Shown here piece by piece: positions 21,772-34,733 of a DNA stretch of 64,000 nucleotides. The DNA is from Litoditis marina (Eukaryota > Nematoda > Chromadorea > Rhabditida > Rhabditidae). The DNA lies in contig OZ038439.1 in NCBI GenBank assembly GCA_964036275.1, positions 12,257,095 through 12,321,094 on the forward strand, read 5' to 3'. The notes under the pieces were generated by a model. That model was not told the DNA's origin. It saw only the letters and a list, made by a program, of their open reading frames with translations, and made no database searches. The first letter of the stretch is position 1, and every line of letters begins with the position of its first letter. A program made the translations under genes and the position numbers.

Positions 21772-24700
21772 ATGAAACGAGACGACTTGCAAGGTATTCG
21801 AGGCGTCGCTGTGTTACTAGTCCTCATATTTCATCTGGTTCCTACGCGTTTCCCATTGGGTTTTGTGGGAGTGGATATGTGAGTTATGTTTAGGAGACCA
21901 TATTGTACGGTGTGATTACTCCGTTCCGTGCGCACTGATACTGATTTGCGATCTGCCAAAATGTTCGGCTGACTTATTCTTGGACAAGTTTTTCCCTAAG
22001 TTTTACTTCTAGATTGGTATAATGAAGAGGATTGACCGCTAATAAAAAAATTTGAGAAAAAGCGTGCTGCCAAATTACAAAGACGAAAGGCGAGAACTAT
22101 GAAAAGGGATGTTAATTCAAACTAAGCAAGTTATGGAACAGTGAAAAGTTTTATATTCATCAAGGGGAGTGAACAAGTGAGTTGTGCAGTTGCTGAATCG
22201 AATGGAATTTCTTTTCCGTTGATCGGTGAAACATGACAAGTGCTAAAAATTACAGGTTCTTTGTTCTTTCTGGGTTTCTGATGAGTACTATTCTGTCCCG
22301 AAACCCCATTTCTCTATCGGTTGTCAGCGATTTCTACCAGAGACGATTCAGACGCATAGTGCCGCTGTTTTTCGTTGTATGTGTGCTAATATATCTCGGT
22401 ACGAACCCTCTTCAGTTTTTAAACTCAATTCAGGCTGGCATAAGACCTATCGACCGCTACAACCCTTTTCTTTCAATCCAACAGTTTGTTGTTGTACTTA
22501 ATATGTGTGTTGTTTTACACTCACATAGAGAGTTATGTATATTCCTTCTTGAACGACATTTGCGGTTTTCATACCGGGAAGCATACCCTTCATAACTTAT
22601 CGAACTTTCCATGCGTGCGCCAATCTCACACAATTCTAAGCTAAATATAATAACCATTTCCACATCGCGTTTCTTCATATTTTTCCGTATCAGGTTGCTA
22701 TATCATTGTCATAAAGTCGGATCGTGAAGATATATTAACTGATTTGAAATGGGCTCTGACGTTCACATCAAATATGCAGCCAATCTATGAATCGAAGGGA
22801 TACTGGGATCAGGTTTGCAATCAATCACGGTTATTTTACAAACATATGCGGCATAAAGTATAGGGATACTTCAGTGCTAGTGACATGAACAGATTCAACT
22901 CGTACAACACTTAGTCGATATGTATGGTAGTTCCTGTTCTAGATTACTTTTTTTGCGTACGTGCGCTGGAAGATCCCAACACCCTCTTTCCTTCCTGCGT
23001 ATCTCGCTTTGCCTCACTATTTATCGTCTCTTCCACCCCGGCGGGATGTAAGAGCAGAGAAACAGCGTATGTTTGAGAAAACGCAGGATGGGATGGAGGG
23101 GACGGGATATTCTAGCATACGTAGACTGGCACTCATGGTCAACTTTTATATTCAGAGCTTGCATGTGAAGTGACAACCACATTCTTTCAAAAGTAAAATT
23201 ATCTAGCACTCACCTATTAGATATAAATACTATAAAATTGGTTTCCGTGTTGATTTTTCAATTACTATTATTCTTATTCGCCGCCATCACAAGTTACCTG
23301 AGCAAAAACGTCGAATCCCCGACTTTGCACTTTCCTAGATTTCTTCGTATCGATTTTTTCTGCACGCGTGGTCGCTCGGCGTCGAGCTGCAGTTTTATAT
23401 AATCGCACCCATTCTACTTGGAGCTACGAACAGATGGAACAAAAACTACAGGTGAGTTGCTACAAAAGCTTCATGTAAGTTCACAACTTATGAATTCACT
23501 TCACAAATCGCCTCCAAATATGTTTGGTCTTCAGAATGAATGATTCTAAACGCTGGCAAGGTCTGGTGCAAGTGTTTTCAGCGAGAATGCTGATACACCA
23601 CTTTGTCTACTGAAAATACGACTAAATCAAGTTTGACTAGATTTGCTAACTGGCTTGGTTACTGATCCCTGAGGTTGAGAACAATCTAGTTCAGCGCTCA
23701 ATGATAGGTATATTAGTAGCAAACCTATTCGTTTTGGGTGAATGCATAAAACTAACCAGAAACATAAAAACTCTTTTCTCAGTGCTTTCAGCGGTAGTAC
23801 ACCGCAAATGGCAGCTTGAAGTTCTCCTAGGATGAAATTCAATTTTAACTGTTATGATAGTTTCCATATGCATAGTGTGGATGGGTCAAAAATTCACTCC
23901 TCCACCATTCTAATTACAGGTGCACCCTACTCATTTTGCTAAGTTGTGCTTCGGTTACTCTTCAACTATTCTCACCTTCAAATGTATCCTATGGTCTCAT
24001 GTTTTGCAGGTAGTTTTCAATTTTTTTTTAAGAAATTTGGTTTAGGCGTGGAACTTTCTGTCTCACCACCTTGTGTGCCTTTACTGAATGAGCTCAATTT
24101 ATCATTATTTGAATTACGTACCTACAGAAACAAATTTTCCGGGAAAACGGACAAAAAACCTGATTCAATTTTACCATCAAAAGAGTTTATTTGATCATCA
24201 AAAAAGATCATCAAAAAGGTGTACACATTTTCAGGATCTGGCAATTCCTTCTCGGCTCCCTTGCGTTTGAGTGTACAGATCGTTCAATTTCTGAAAAAGT
24301 GTACAACAACTTATCTAATCTACCCCAAGTTAGCGATCTCATCTTGGTGACAATGTGGAGTGTTGTAATGGTGAATCCACCGTATATCAACCAGATCACA
24401 ATGAGGTATAGTCCACATCATTTAAAACTAACTTTTTCGCCATTATCACGGTCATGAAACTTTGTATTTATACTGTAAAAGTCTCACTAGGTAAAAAAAG
24501 CCAATAGATGTATGATATTGGTATCCCATCGGAATATTAGATCGCAACATATGTGGGAGTTATAGACTCCGAACAACATAAAAAAACAGTCGGAATAGTC
24601 TGAGATTACGACGAGCTCGTTATCCAATTTCATGAACGAACGGACAATCAAATCCTGAAAAAAATAAACAGGCAGAATGTGGTTCTGCTGGCTGCCACAT

Positions 24701-27700
24701 AAGAAATGCTTTGTTTTCAACATCAAACGAAGTGAAATGTTGTTCTTTCGAAATGTTGTTCTTTCGTCATTGCAGACTAATTGGAACGTCAGCAACAGCT
24801 TTGATGATCTATTTATCTGGTAAATATCAAAGTCGGCTGCTAACCACTCGTTTTCTGGTGTACATGGGAGATGTATCATACTCATTATACCTCTTACACT
24901 GGCCTTTCATTGTTGGAACAAAATATTATTTGAATGAAAATCCACTTCGTCTTGAAGGTTTGTGTGTATGATAGGGATCTAGTTCTCTCATTTCGGCTGA
25001 ATTTACTGAAATGGAAAAAGTCGACAGAATTGATGAAATTCTAAGATGTTCTAGAACAAAACCAATATTTTCGAGAGTTCAATAATATCGGTGCGAGTTT
25101 CGTTGTGATGCAATCGATTACCTTCAAAAATCAAGTTGAACAGTCGTATCTAAAGAGATGTAATATAAGTTCACTGTAGCACTCACCTTTCTGTTTAAAC
25201 AATGCTCGTGAGAGATAGATCAACTAAAAACACTCAAAATTGTGATTTGTACCACCCTGAAGTGAACTGCATTCACTCATTCATACATTCGTGATATATT
25301 CCTATTTTCATCATGTTTCGAGAAGTGAAACTGACTCTTCTATCTTTCAGTAGTTGTGATGTTATTTGTTGGAACCATAATCGCGGCTGTGATGTTTCAT
25401 GAATTCGTTGAGGTTTGAACTTTCGGACTCCGTGGGAGCATTTTAAGATGAACATAGTGAAATACAACACAGCGCGTCAAAGACGATATGACTTCGTGAC
25501 CTTTCCGGAATACTGACATTGGAAAGCAACGCTAATGTCAACAAGAACTTGCAACATAGGGTACGGGTCGAGTGCAATTACATATTCGTCCGGATCTAGC
25601 ATTATCTTGCATCATTTCAGAAGAACCTGATTCATTGCGAAACCAAAACCAGTTCGATTGTCGTCGTATTGTGTATGTTCACAATATTACTGACATCGCC
25701 CTACTACCCGACGACTCAACTCAACATCGGTGTAACAAATGAGCAAAGTATAATAAGTAAGAATAAATATACTATTAGATAAACAGAGCTAGTTTATTTG
25801 AAACAGGGCTCAACTAGAATGAAGCTACTAGGACAATAAACAAATGAACTATGATTATTATGTACTAATTATCGAAGTCACAGTTTTTTACCAGATACAT
25901 AGTTCATACCAATGAGCAACATTTTGGGGTTTACTTTATTATATTCCGGACTAAACGTTTGATTTTTGTCATCTCTACCTAATTCGGTTCTGAAATAAAA
26001 ACTGGTCGGTAACTGGATCGGAGCGGTTTGGCAAAAAGTGTAGCAATTTGAGAAATAATATTAAGATTTGTTTAGTTCTGGGAAAACGAGAAAACGCAGA
26101 ACAGTTTCACAAATGAAAATAAGAAGTGTGGCCAAACAATTACTGCGAAAAAACTGCGGAAAGAGATATCATGTAAACTTGACTGCGCTGCACATAGTTC
26201 TGATTTGGTTGCGCAAACAAACCAGGAATATGAGTGAAATGTGTAGTAGGAAAAGCATAGAAATTTTCAAATTCGGAAACCTGACCATCATCATTCATGT
26301 AGCTTCCGTTTGAAAGTATAGGAAACATGTTCCTAAATGAGTATTTTCTACGTAGAGTTGAAACCTATTTGCGAAAGTCAATCATTTGTAGTTGTTCTAC
26401 AGTATCTCAAGATGGGAATCGATTACAATTGTTGACGATCTGAACTATAAACCATTATTGTTTTGTAGTATTTATTATCCATTTTCCTCAGATATAACGG
26501 CGGCTATCCAGTGGAATACTCGAGAAGGTAAGAAGGTGTACTTCTCACTACCCTGCAGTCCTGACAAAGAAGTACTGAAGTTGACCAATATCAAAGAAGA
26601 AATGGGAATGCGGTGCTACAAGGTGAGATCAAATTTAGTGCATCCCATGTATGACGTTCTTGAAAACCCCACGAACATCAAGGTTTTGCTCATCACAACT
26701 TTTCAGAAAGGTTCCGGAAAGCTGAAAATATTAGTTCTTGGAAATTCAATTGCTTACCGGGCCTTTCCATTGCTTCACAATATTTTGAAGAATCGATACA
26801 GCGAACTACGATTATTCAGCATAAGCAGTGAGTTTTTCGGTTTTCCTATATTGAGAATTATCAGAACTTCACGAGCTTAGCGTTTCATGCAATTCAAAAC
26901 GTGACTTTCTGTTCATGTTCTGTATGGTTCTGGTTTTGAAGATCATAAGCAAGTCATAATTGCATTTAATCATTTCTGAAAAAAAAACTGATGAAAACAA
27001 TAATGAAATTATCTTGTGGTTTCAACGTTTGGTAACAGAATCAATCAATCAATCAAGAATCAATCAGTAATGACCAATTTACAGCATGTGTACCACTCTA
27101 CAACGATTGCCCTTATTTCACAAATGCTTCCCACCTCGTTGTTGATAAAATGAAACCTGATATACTCATCAATATCTGGTGGGCGAAGTGAGTTCTTTTT
27201 CTAAGAAATGTGTTGAGTATTTTCGCATGCTGGCATGCGAAAAGTTGGGTGGTAGGTACAATAACCCTGCATACCAAATTGTCTCACAGTGTGAGCAACT
27301 GATGTTTGTCCAAAAAAACTGATGTTTGCCAATTGAAGACGTGGTAGTGGAAAAAGTAGAATACTTGTTCCTTTTTGAAGTAGGAATCGTTTCTTGAAAG
27401 GAATGATTTGTAAATTAGCCAGACCTTGTAAAAATTTCCATAAATGCCATGACTTGAAACGCCCCGTATTTTTGCCAGTTTGTCAGGAATATATTAGACA
27501 TCGTTACGTGACAGCTTGATTTGTATATTTGTAACATTCTGGTATACAAGTCATAATGTTCCACATTAGTTGCATATTTATCCGAATTCCCAGATCCATT
27601 CTTGTAAGACTTGTTGTAGTTCATGAGGTCTATGCATTTTCAATGATTTTCCTTCCTCTATGCTAGATGAAATCATAAACATAGACAGTTGTGACACAAT

Positions 27701-29411
27701 GTTAATCAGGTCAAAGGATCTTCTTGGTCCGGTGACAAATCTTGCCAACGACACAACACTCCGGATCATGCAGAAAAACTTGGATTACTACAGGTAGAAA
27801 CTGTTTTCAAGAATTAAATCAGACATAGTTGATGCTATCCAATACATTTTTGTCACAACATAGGAATCACTGATGTTAATAAGAAGAACTGAAAAAATAA
27901 TGGTGTGAGATTGCGTTTTGTCGGTTTTACACATTTGTGAAACCCTACAGTAAGTCAAACTGATTTCTTTCGGAATTGAAATTCATCACACTAAAACTTC
28001 AAAAATTATCAGGGTCTCATCATAAACAACCAAAAAGAAAACAAATGTGAAACCAAGAAGCTCACGTTCAAAAAGTACGCATTGAATGGTGTTTGTAATT
28101 TTTAAACGAAGTCCAAAATCTCAGTGGCGTGTGTTTTCCTAAACAGTAAAATGAAACAAAGTGTAACAAACTACTAATAGAAAACTGTTTTATTTGATTA
28201 ATAAACAACATCACTGTACTCAGCAAACGGAGCAAACACGTTGTGATCGACATGCCATACTACTTTCTGGATAAAGGCCGCGTTGGTTACGAAGTTTCCA
28301 AGAGATTACAGCAAAATATACCCTTAACTGACTTGAGAAGGACAAAACAGGTTGGTCTGAAAATGAAATAGTTCGGTATTCACGCGTACATGAATTTATA
28401 TTTTGTGTTCACTAATAATAATAAATTAAATTCTAATAAATTCACACTTGGTAGAAACTTGGAAGATAATAGTCTCCATGTAGTTGATGTCATTGAACTG
28501 CTTGCTCTCTCGATGTTGTAGCTGGCCAGTCGCAGGATATTTACGCTGACGATTTCCAGTCAATTAATGGAGTATTATCGTAATTGTCGCTCACCACCTG
28601 CTCGTTTGATCACAGATTCGTAATGATACGATAATGATGCGATTCTAGGAGGATTTCGAACAACAGCAGTTTCATCGGGCTCGGGTGGAACATTTGAAAT
28701 GCTCAAACTGCATAATAAATAGGGTGGATGAGGTGAGTGGTTTACGTTGTGTTCGACACAATTCTGGACCTTACAGCTCCTTATAGCTAATAGATGAGTG
28801 TGTACAGCAAAACTGCAAGAGGGTTACAAGTTGACGAGTGTTCAGCTGTGTGCGCCTCGAATGATCTCAAACAACGACTTGCTTGGTGTATATACAGCAG
28901 CGTGAACAAAGGTTGTAACCGTATGCGGTCTTTACACTAGTGTGCATAACGTTTTCACCAAAATAACTTATTGAAAGTGACTATTCTTCATTCATTGTTC
29001 CGACTATTCTTCATTCATAGGATAGGCTAGTAACCATGTGTTCGATAATGACATTCTGTGAAAACTAGGTACTTTAAATATCGATATTTCTTCGGATAAC
29101 TTCACGAACGCTGCCTTTGTAGAAATTATACACACTACGACGGTGTAAGTGCGTATTTATGTAATGAACGAACTGAGGTGGGCGTATATTTGGAAACCGC
29201 GAAATTAGAAATTAACCTAAACGAAAACAAACAATTGTGTTCATCTAACTTCGTTTTCCAGGCTCTGTTCGAGGGCGAGTTTTTGTATCTGTATAATCGA
29301 TCCAGTTTACATGCCTATTACGGCGACGGTACTCATCTGACACCAGAAGGCCTAGAATTGGTTCGACCCAAATACGAAGAAGTTCTGGAACCACTTTTAA
29401 AAAACAAATAG
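21772..29411 (+). CDS. OAC-like membrane acyltransferase with SGNH domain
   Basis: About 16 exons: 21772-21878, 22256-22398, 22694-22812, 23339-23451, 23920-24009, 24235-24405, 24776-24957, 25351-25412, 25621-25756, 26492-26622, 26707-26827, 27085-27187, about 27628-27793, 28224-28350, 28649-28732, 29262-29411. Phases agree at every join except 27187 to 27628. The protein is about 670 residues, normal for the family. The acyltransferase-3 domain starts DLQGIRG with His21 in LIFHL, then RRFRRIVPL, HAWSLGVELQFY, GDVSYSLYLLHWP and further membrane helices. The SGNH domain has Ser in LGNSIAYRA (about 432) and GDGTHLTPEG near the C-terminus, giving an Asp/His pair. It would transfer acyl groups onto an extracellular or luminal acceptor; the substrate is unknown. 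A missed small exon or a lesion may lie between exons 12 and 13. Confidence 0.88.
22970..23115 (+). repeat. Dispersed repeat family C, in an intron
   Basis: This 130-150 bp unit carries CTTCCTGCGTATCTCGCTTTGCCTCACTATTT and GGCGGGATGTAAGAGCAGAGAAACAGC, ending CGCAGGATGGGATGG. It lies between exons 3 and 4 of the first OAC gene. Copies occur at 44100-44235 (-) in a glycosyltransferase intron and, shorter, at 48425-48545 (+). The two ends are partly inverted to each other (CTGCGT / ACGCAG). Confidence 0.6.
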
Positions 29412-29610
29412 AGAAATGTTCTCTGTCTTTCTCTTCCTGTCTCTCTTTCTCCTTCTTTCTCTCTCTTTTCCTCTCTTTATTTCACACCACACTCTCTTCT
29501 TCTTCTAATTTCCATTTTAATCCTTAAGTTCACCCTTCTGAACCGCTCCCTCTCTCTTTCCGAAACTAACTTAAATTTTTGTGATCATTTCGCGTACAAT
29601 CCGTTTGTTG
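29412..29610 (+). other. Pyrimidine-rich 3' flank of the first OAC gene
   Basis: About 150 bases of CT-rich sequence (CTCTTTCTC repeats) follow the stop codon. I see no AATAAA in it. Confidence 0.5.
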
Positions 29611-30781
29611 AGGCTGTCTTCAGACTTTTTGTGCGATACAAGATACACGATACATGCGCGCTCTAATCATGTGTATTGATTGTACTTTTGTAGCGGCGAC
29701 AAATACATGCGTCACGCGATGTATCTTTCGTGTTCGTTCATACTTTTTCTACAGTATCTCGGCGTCAGATACATCATTTTGAATCGACGATACACAATTT
29801 TTGAAGATTGCGGCCGGCATTCTACACTTCACTCATACCGTGGATACATCTAGGTTTTCGGATTGTAACTCATAAAATTAGAATTTGTGTGCAAATTTCC
29901 CAATTGGATAAAATGTCGCCCAACCAAAAATCGATTGGGTTTCACAAAAGTTTTTTGTTTCTCGCGCGCGACGCGCGCACGCGACGCGTTGAAATGAGAA
30001 AATATGCGGATTTGAGTAACATTTGAGAACTGTGGTTATCGATCTGTCTGATTACGAATGTGGGTATCATTTTTTTATCATGCTCGCGACGCGTGCACGC
30101 GCCGCGACAAAAATTTGAAAACAAGTAGAACTCAATGAAACTTGGGAACCTGAGGAAATTGATTATTATGAAGTCAGATGTGAGCTTGGTACAAACTTGG
30201 GGTGGAGCGCGCGCGCAGCACGCGACGCGATGGAAAATTTCAAGTTTTGTGCATGAAGATAAATTTTTGGGATTAGGAGTAGTTAGCCACGATGATAAGA
30301 AGATATTACGAGTTTCGAATACATATTCATAACCAGCATTATCGAATACCTCACCTTCCCCAATTCCATATGAATCGATTCTTTTTGATATTTCTGCCGC
30401 GTCGCGTGCACGCGCTTCGCGTGAGTGAAATTGAGTTTATGGCATGGGGATCGATAACGATGATCATCAGCGTTTTTGTTTTTCCCGACGTCCAAAGTTT
30501 ATCGAATTTCATTCATTTTTACATTTTGTCGCGGCGCATGCGCGCGTCGCGTCGACTGCGATGAGATAGACGTCAATTCGAAGGATACCTATAAATATCT
30601 ATAAAATCTAAAAATTTAAATCGTGAAAAGTTATTTTTGAATTTGAAACTAACGAAATCGAAAAAAAAATGTATCCTGGAACGTTCATACTTTTCTGATA
30701 CGTTGGCGCCAAGATACAAATATTTCAAAAATGAATCGTGTATCTGTATCTTGAATCGCACAAAAAGTCTGAAGTCAGCCT
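29611..30781. mobile_element. TIR element, about 1.17 kb, with CpG-rich islands
   Basis: The inverted ends AGGCTGTCTTCAGACTTTTTGTGCGATAC and the complement of the right end agree over about 45 bases, with looser agreement beyond (AAGATACA, GTATCTTGGCG, CATACTTTT). Inside the AT-rich body are five separated islands made almost only of CGCG/GCGC words (near 29965, 30083, 30208, 30398 and 30529). No transposase frame is present and no target duplication is obvious. Confidence 0.7.
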
Positions 30782-30796
30782 AAGTGTCGTCGCTGT

Positions 30797-30856
<60 letters not shown>
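30797..30856. repeat. (TA)n microsatellite
   Basis: About 60 bases of uninterrupted TA dinucleotides. Confidence 0.98.
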
Positions 30857-30859
<3 letters not shown>

Positions 30860-31149
30860 TTTTCTTTACCGTGCCGCATTGATTTTTGTGATACAGCCGT
30901 ATTATTGAGATATCTAACTTTGTTTATCTATCAACATTAAATATCAGCATATTCCGCCATTTGGAATTTGGTAATAAAACAGTATTTTTGACATATCTAT
31001 TTTGTTTGTCGTCCATCTACCAGAATACCGAGCCGTACTACTTTTGCTATTGGTCTTTTCACCAATTTTGTCGGTGCGCGTTCAATTTTTGGAACTCATA
31101 TATAATATAAATAAATGATGTAATATAGTCTGTTAATCACATTCTATGA

Positions 31150-34100
31150 AAAAAAGTTCAGCCAGGATATTGAAAAATATCACCTTACAAAATCTTTTTT
31201 ACTAGAAAATCTTACATTAATCGTCAATCATATCTTGTCTCGATGAACCAAACAGGCTGAGAAGCCAATAAAAGTTACACACTTGATGACATTTCTCAAA
31301 TATGACACGTTTTTGGCCAGGATATGGAAAAATATCACCTTACAAAATCTTTTTTACTAGAAAATCTTACATTAATCGTCAATCATATCTTTTCTCGATG
31401 AACCAAACTGGCTGAAAAGCCAATAAAAGTTACACACTTGATGACATTTCTCAAATATGACACGTTTTCGGCCAGGATATTGAAAAATATCACCTTACAA
31501 AAGCTTTTTACTAGAAAATCTTACATTAATCGTCAATCATATCTTTTCTCTATGAACCAAACTGGCTGAAAAGCCAATAAAAGTTACACACTTGATGACA
31601 TTTCTCAAATATGACACGTTTTCAGCCAGGATATTGAAAAATATCACCTTACAAAAGCTTTTTACTAGAAAATCTTACATTAATCGTCAATCATATCTTT
31701 TCTCTATGAACCAAACTGGCTGAAAAGCCAATAAAAGTTACACACTTGATGACATTTCTCAAATATGACACGTTTTCGGCCAGGATATGGAAAAATATCA
31801 CCTTACAAAAGCTTTTTTACTAGAAAATCTTACATTAATCGTCAATCATATATTTTCTCGATGAACCAAACAGGCTGAGAAGCCAATAAAAGTTACACAC
31901 TTGATGACATTTCACAAATATGACACATTTTCGGCCAGGATATGGAAAAATATCACCTTACAAAAGCTTTTTTATTAGAAAATCTTACATTAATCGTCAA
32001 TCATATCTTTTCTCGATGAACCAAACAGGCTGAGAAGCCAATAAAAGTTACACACTTGATGACATTTCACAAATATGACACATTTTCGGCCAGGATATGG
32101 AAAAATATCACCTTACAAAAGCTTTTTTACTAGAAAATCTTACATTAATCGTCAATCATATCTTTGCTCGATGAACCAAACAGGCTGAAAAGCCAATAAA
32201 AGTTACACACTTGATGACATTTCACAAATATGACACATTTTCGGCCAGGATATGGAAAAATATCACCTTACAAAAGCTTTTTTACTAGAAAATCTTACAT
32301 TAATCGTCAATCATATATTTTCTCGATGAACCAAACAGGCTGAGAAGCCAATAAAAGTTACACACTTGATGACATTTCACAAATATGACACATTTTCGGC
32401 CAGGATATGGAAAAATATCACCTTACAAAAGCTTTTTTACTAGAAAATCTTACATTAATCGTCAATCATATCTTTTCTCGATGAACCAAACAGGCTGAGA
32501 AGCCAATAAAAGTTACACACTTGATGACATTTCTCAAATATGACACGTTTTTGGCCAGGATATGGAAAAATATCACCTTACAAAATCTTTTTTACTAGAA
32601 AATCTTACATTAATCGTCAATCATATATTTTCTCGATGAACCAAACAGGCTGAGAAGCCAATAAAAGTTACACACTTGATGACATTTCACAAATATGACA
32701 CATTTTCGGCCAGGATATGGAAAAATATCACCTTACAAAAGCTTTTTTACTAGAAAATCTTACATTAATCGTCAATCATATCTTTGCTCGATGAACCAAA
32801 CAGGCTGAAAAGCCAATAAAAGTTACACACTTGATGACATTTCACAAATATGACACATTTTCGGCCAGGATATGGAAAAATATAACCTTACAAAATCTTT
32901 TTTACTAGAAAATCTTACATTAATCGTCAATCATATCTTTTCTCGATGAACCAAACAGGCTGAGAAGCCAATAAAAGTTACACACTTGATGACATTTCTC
33001 AAATATGACACGTTTTTGGCCAGGATATGGAAAAATATCACCTTACAAAATCTTTTTTACTAGAAAATCTTACATTAATCGTCAAATGGGGCCGAGTGGT
33101 CGACTGGTTGTGTGCGCGCTAGCACTCCAAACACCATGGTTCGATCCCACCCGGCGCGGTATCTTCATGGCGGACCGCATGAGCTGGTAATAAAGCTCAC
33201 CCATGCCTAGTTTCTCATATACGGACCCCACCCCTCTACGGATACTTCTATTTGATCACTTGTCTTGGTTGTATTGAAATAAATAAAGTAACACACGGCT
33301 GAAATATTTGCCGTAAAAAGATTTATTTATTATTTATTTAATCATATCTTTTCTCGATGAACCAAACAGGCTGAGAAGCCAATAAAAGTTACACACTTGA
33401 TGACATTTCTCAAATATGACACGTTTTTGGCCAGGATATGGAAAAATATCACCTTACAAAATCTTTTTTACTAGAAAATCTTACATTAATCGTCAATCAT
33501 ATCTTTTCTCGATGAACCAAACTGGCTGAAAAGCCAATAAAAGTTACACACTTGATGACATTTCTCAAATATGACACGTTTTCGGCCAGGATATGGAAAA
33601 ATATCACCTTACAAAAGCTTTTTTACTAGAAAATCTTACATTAATCGTCAATCATATCTTTTCTCGATGAACCAAACAGGCTGAGAAGCCAATAAAAGTT
33701 ACACACTTGATGACATTTCTCAAATATGACACGTTTTCGGCCAGGATATGGAAAAATATCACCTTACAAAAGCTTTTATACTAGAAAATCTTACATTAAT
33801 CGTCAATCATATCTTTTCTCGTTGAACCAAACAGGCTGAGAAGCCAATAAAAGTAACACACTTGATGACATTTCACAAATATGCCACATTTTCGGCCAGG
33901 ATATGGAAAAATATCACCTTACAAGAGCTTTTTTACTAGAAAATCTTACATTAATCGTCAATCATATCTTTACTCGATGAACCAAACAGGCTGAAAAGCC
34001 AATAAAAGTTACACACTTGATGACATTTCTCAAATATGACACGTTTTCGGCCAGGATATGGAAAAATATCACCTTACAAAAGCTTTCATACTAGAAAATC

Positions 34101-34733
34101 TTACATTAATCGTCAATCATATCTTTTCTCGTTGAACCAAACAGGCTGAGAAGCCAATAAAAGTAACACACTTGATGACATTTCACAAATATGACACATT
34201 TTCGGCCAGGATATGGAAAAATATCACCTTACAAGAGCTTTTTTACTAGAAAATCTTACATTAATCGTCAATCATATCTTTACTCGATGAACCAAACAGG
34301 CTGAAAAGCCAATAAAAGTTACACACTTGATGACATTTCTCAAATATGACACGTTTTCGGCCAGGATATGGAAAAATATAACCTTACAAAAGCTTTTTTA
34401 CTAGAAAATCTTACATTAATCGTCAATCACATCTTTTCTCGATGAATCGAACAGGCTGAAAAGCCAATAAAAGTCACACACTTGATGACATTTCTCAAAT
34501 ATGACACGTTTTCGGCCAGGATATGGAAAAATATCACCTTACAAGAGCTTTTTTACTAAAAAATCTTACATTAATCGTCAATCATACCTTTTCTCGATGA
34601 ACCAAACAGGCTGAAAAGCCAATAAAAGTTACACACTTGATGACATTTCTCAAATATGACACGTTTTCGGCCAGGATATTGAAAAATATCACCTTACAAG
34701 AGCTTTTTTACTAGAAAAACTTACATTAAAAAT
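31150..34733 (+). repeat. 155-bp satellite array, about 21 units
   Basis: Units of 154-155 bp recur with few changes. Landmarks are GGCCAGGATATGGAAAAATATCACC, CTTACATTAATCGTCAATCAT, CTCGATGAACCAAAC and ACACACTTGATGACATTT. Paired variants (CTCGTTGAACC with AAGTAACACAC) recur 310 bases apart near 33820 and 34130, a two-unit higher-order step. The array is interrupted once, at 33086-33340. The open frames in it are satellite sequence, not genes. Confidence 0.97.
33086..33340 (+). mobile_element. tRNA-derived SINE-like insert inside the satellite
   Basis: About 255 bp split one satellite unit exactly between GTCAA and TCATATC. The insert begins with a tRNA-like head (A-box-like GGCCGAGTGGTCGACTGG, B-box-like GGTTCGATCCC), has a unique body, and ends in a TTTATTTATTATTTATTTA tail. 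At most AA is duplicated at the target. Confidence 0.75.

Noticed and set aside
22233..22595. Reading the OAC exon 2 frame through to 22595
   Set aside because: Family similarity stops at the GTACGA donor at 22399 and resumes in phase at 22694, so the extra residues are intron.
31150..34733. Evenly spaced repeats that could suggest a CRISPR array
   Set aside because: Whole 155-bp units repeat with no unique spacers, and the DNA is animal.
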